A stretch of DNA of 6,809 nt from Bacillota bacterium (GTDB lineage Bacteria; Bacillota; Clostridia; Peptostreptococcales; Anaerovoracaceae): the NCBI GenBank assembly GCA_029266295.1, contig JAQSXD010000203.1, positions 1 through 6,809 on the forward strand, given 5' to 3'. Each line of letters opens with the position of its first letter. Positions within the stretch are counted from its first letter, which is position 1. The translations under genes and the position numbers were made by a program. The notes beneath the pieces are model-generated. The model saw only the letters and a program-made list of their open reading frames with translations. It had not been told where the DNA came from and ran no database searches. Below are positions 5,493 through 6,809 of the stretch, piece by piece.

Positions 5493-6785
5493 TTAGAAAT
5501 GGTTTTTTCCTTTTCGGTTGAAGCCCAGGATATCTGACAACTTATATTTTCCCAGCTTTGCTTGAAGCATTTCCTCTTCATTGAACTCAGCCTCTGGCGC
5601 AGGCGTTCTAAGGACAGCAGATTCCAATGCCAATTGGATCATCTCCTCCATACTTCCTCTGTAAACACTGATACAGGCGAAATACAGGCGATAGTCAAGG
5701 TAATCCTCTGTCTCACACAGCTGCAGCAGCTTTTCCAGTGCAGCTTCCGCTTCCTCAAGTTTTGTTTCCGTAAAAAGGATAGAAAACGAAGAATCATTAC
5801 ACCGGCCAATAAGATCCGTTTTTCTTGTATTGCCGCAAATGATCTCCGAAACGTAGGAAATGCAGGCATCAAGCTGATTTTCGTCCTGATGATCCTCTAG
5901 CTCCGAGATCGGTTCGATTCTGACGACAGCCAGGGAAAGAGGGTTGCCATAACGCTGGCTTCGCAGCATCTCCCGCTCTGCCTGTTCTACAAAGCCGCTA
6001 AGGCTGTAAATTCCGGTCAAGAGGTCAATTTTTGTGATGGCCTTCATGAAGACTTCTTCCCGATCCACCTTCGGCAATGCCTGAGCAAGGTATTTGAATT
6101 TCAGGATCGTCGGCTTCAGATCAGTGTAGCCTAAACAAACCCGCCAGCTGCTGCCATCAAAGGCCACATACTTTTGGGTGTTTTCTTCACAGATCTGGCC
6201 TGTTGAGATCTGCATCTCCGTTAAGCCCACGGAAAACTGAAAGATTGTGGGATAGATCACTCCTGCATAGTCGCAATTGGTATACTTACGAAAATATGTA
6301 ATCTTGTAATTCCCCAGCTTATACACCTGGGAAACGGCTTTCTTCCATTCCAGGAAGTCCTCCTGGGGAATGTTTTCAATATCAATTCGAGTCAATTTTT
6401 GATAGGCATTTTCCCATCGTTCATTCACCGTTTCGCAGAAAAAATCATCTAAGACCCGTGCAGCGGCGTCCTCTTCCTTTTTTGCCTCCCTTACTGGGTC
6501 CGGCTGACTTTTTTCCTGCTGTTTTTCCTTATTTATGACCGTTGAAGCAAAGGGCTTTGCCCCGTGGTACCGCATCCACTCGACGTGATATTCTTTGCGC
6601 TTCCTGCTGTCTCCCACCACACCGTAAGCAACATTAATGTCCTTCATCCGTTCTGATGCAAGAGGACTTTTGTTGATATCTGGATGGTACATTTTGGACA
6701 AGCAGCGATAGGCCGCATCAATAATATCTTGACCGGCATCATGATGCACCTGCAGAGTTTTGTAAAAGTCGATATGCTTATTCAT
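5493..6785 (-). CDS. J-domain protein with degenerate GGDEF domain; function unknown
   Basis: This 430-residue soluble protein has an unusual domain order. Residues 5-70 are a DnaJ-type J domain with the HPD motif at 34-36 (MYHPDINKS), the residues that stimulate Hsp70 (DnaK) ATPase activity. Residues 84-110 are a charged linker. Residues 111-235 form a compact domain I do not recognise: helices with RWENAYQKL and DFLEWKKAVSQVYKLGNY, then probable strands ending in GSSWRVCLGYTDLKP. Residues 252-392 resemble a GGDEF domain, opening with KIDLLTGIYSLSGF. The signature is degraded: RCNDSSF (328-334) stands where RYGGDEF is expected, and the metal-binding Asp position reads Arg289. Diguanylate cyclase activity is therefore unlikely. 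An RxxD (RKTD, 321-324) sits at the inhibitory c-di-GMP site spacing. No zinc-finger or C-terminal substrate domain of true DnaJ is present. AAGGA lies 8 nt before the ATG (minus strand, 6794-6798). It is convergent to the flagellar genes; its promoter lies outside the window. Confidence 0.88.
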   Translation of the reverse strand: MNKHIDFYKTLQVHHDAGQDIIDAAYRCLSKMYHPDINKSPLASERMKDINVAYGVVGDSRKRKEYHVEWMRYHGAKPFASTVINKEKQQEKSQPDPVREAKKEEDAAARVLDDFFCETVNERWENAYQKLTRIDIENIPQEDFLEWKKAVSQVYKLGNYKITYFRKYTNCDYAGVIYPTIFQFSVGLTEMQISTGQICEENTQKYVAFDGSSWRVCLGYTDLKPTILKFKYLAQALPKVDREEVFMKAITKIDLLTGIYSLSGFVEQAEREMLRSQRYGNPLSLAVVRIEPISELEDHQDENQLDACISYVSEIICGNTRKTDLIGRCNDSSFSILFTETKLEEAEAALEKLLQLCETEDYLDYRLYFACISVYRGSMEEMIQLALESAVLRTPAPEAEFNEEEMLQAKLGKYKLSDILGFNRKGKNHF

Positions 6786-6809
6786 TTCACTTGTCCTTAT
6801 GCTGTCTCT

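Noticed and set aside
5562..5900. Plus-strand open frame of 112 codons
   Set aside because: It lies antisense within the GGDEF-like part of the minus-strand gene, has no ribosome binding site and no family resemblance.
5493..6785. Active diguanylate cyclase or a true DnaJ chaperone
   Set aside because: The GGDEF signature and metal-binding Asp are replaced, and the Gly/Phe region, zinc-binding repeats and C-terminal domains of DnaJ are missing. Only the J domain and a degenerate GGDEF-like domain are supported.

Overview
The window is a stretch of chromosomal chemotaxis and flagellar genes, most likely from a Gram-positive anaerobe of the Clostridia/Eubacteriales type. That placement is an inference. 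It rests on strong purine-rich Shine-Dalgarno sequences 6-8 nt before the starts, moderate-to-low GC, the fliD-fliS-fliT-like order, and protein styles (P2-containing CheA, a 269-residue CheR, a FliD with hook-IN-like repeats) typical of that group. No genus can be named from this sequence alone.

Layout. Positions 1-1649 (+) hold the 3' portion of cheA; the phosphotransfer (P1) end lies beyond the left edge. It is followed 49 nt later by cheR (1699-2508, +). A 96-nt gap then carries a very good sigma-28 (FliA/SigD-type) promoter at 2553-2579, which starts the late flagellar set: fliD (cap, 2605-4512), fliS (flagellin chaperone, 4551-4931) and a small helical FliT-like chaperone (5002-5391). 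A hairpin at 5457-5491 ends this rightward unit. It also lies directly behind the stop codon of a convergent gene on the minus strand (5493-6785), so it probably serves both strands. There are no gene-free stretches over about 300 bases, no RNA genes, no mobile elements and no CRISPR.

How the genes fit together. CheA and CheR handle receptor signalling and receptor methylation. FliD, FliS and the FliT-like protein handle filament capping and export of late substrates. The sigma-28 promoter separates the two groups, so filament genes can be switched on after the hook is complete, while read-through from cheA-cheR remains possible because no terminator is visible between them.

The most unusual item is the minus-strand 430-residue protein. 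It has an N-terminal J domain with an intact HPD motif, a charged linker, an unclassified middle domain, and a C-terminal GGDEF-like domain. The catalytic residues of that last domain are lost (GGDEF is replaced by NDSSF), but an RxxD inhibitory-site motif is kept at exactly the spacing seen in true diguanylate cyclases. It is a candidate c-di-GMP-sensing co-chaperone next to motility genes; this function is inferred, not shown.
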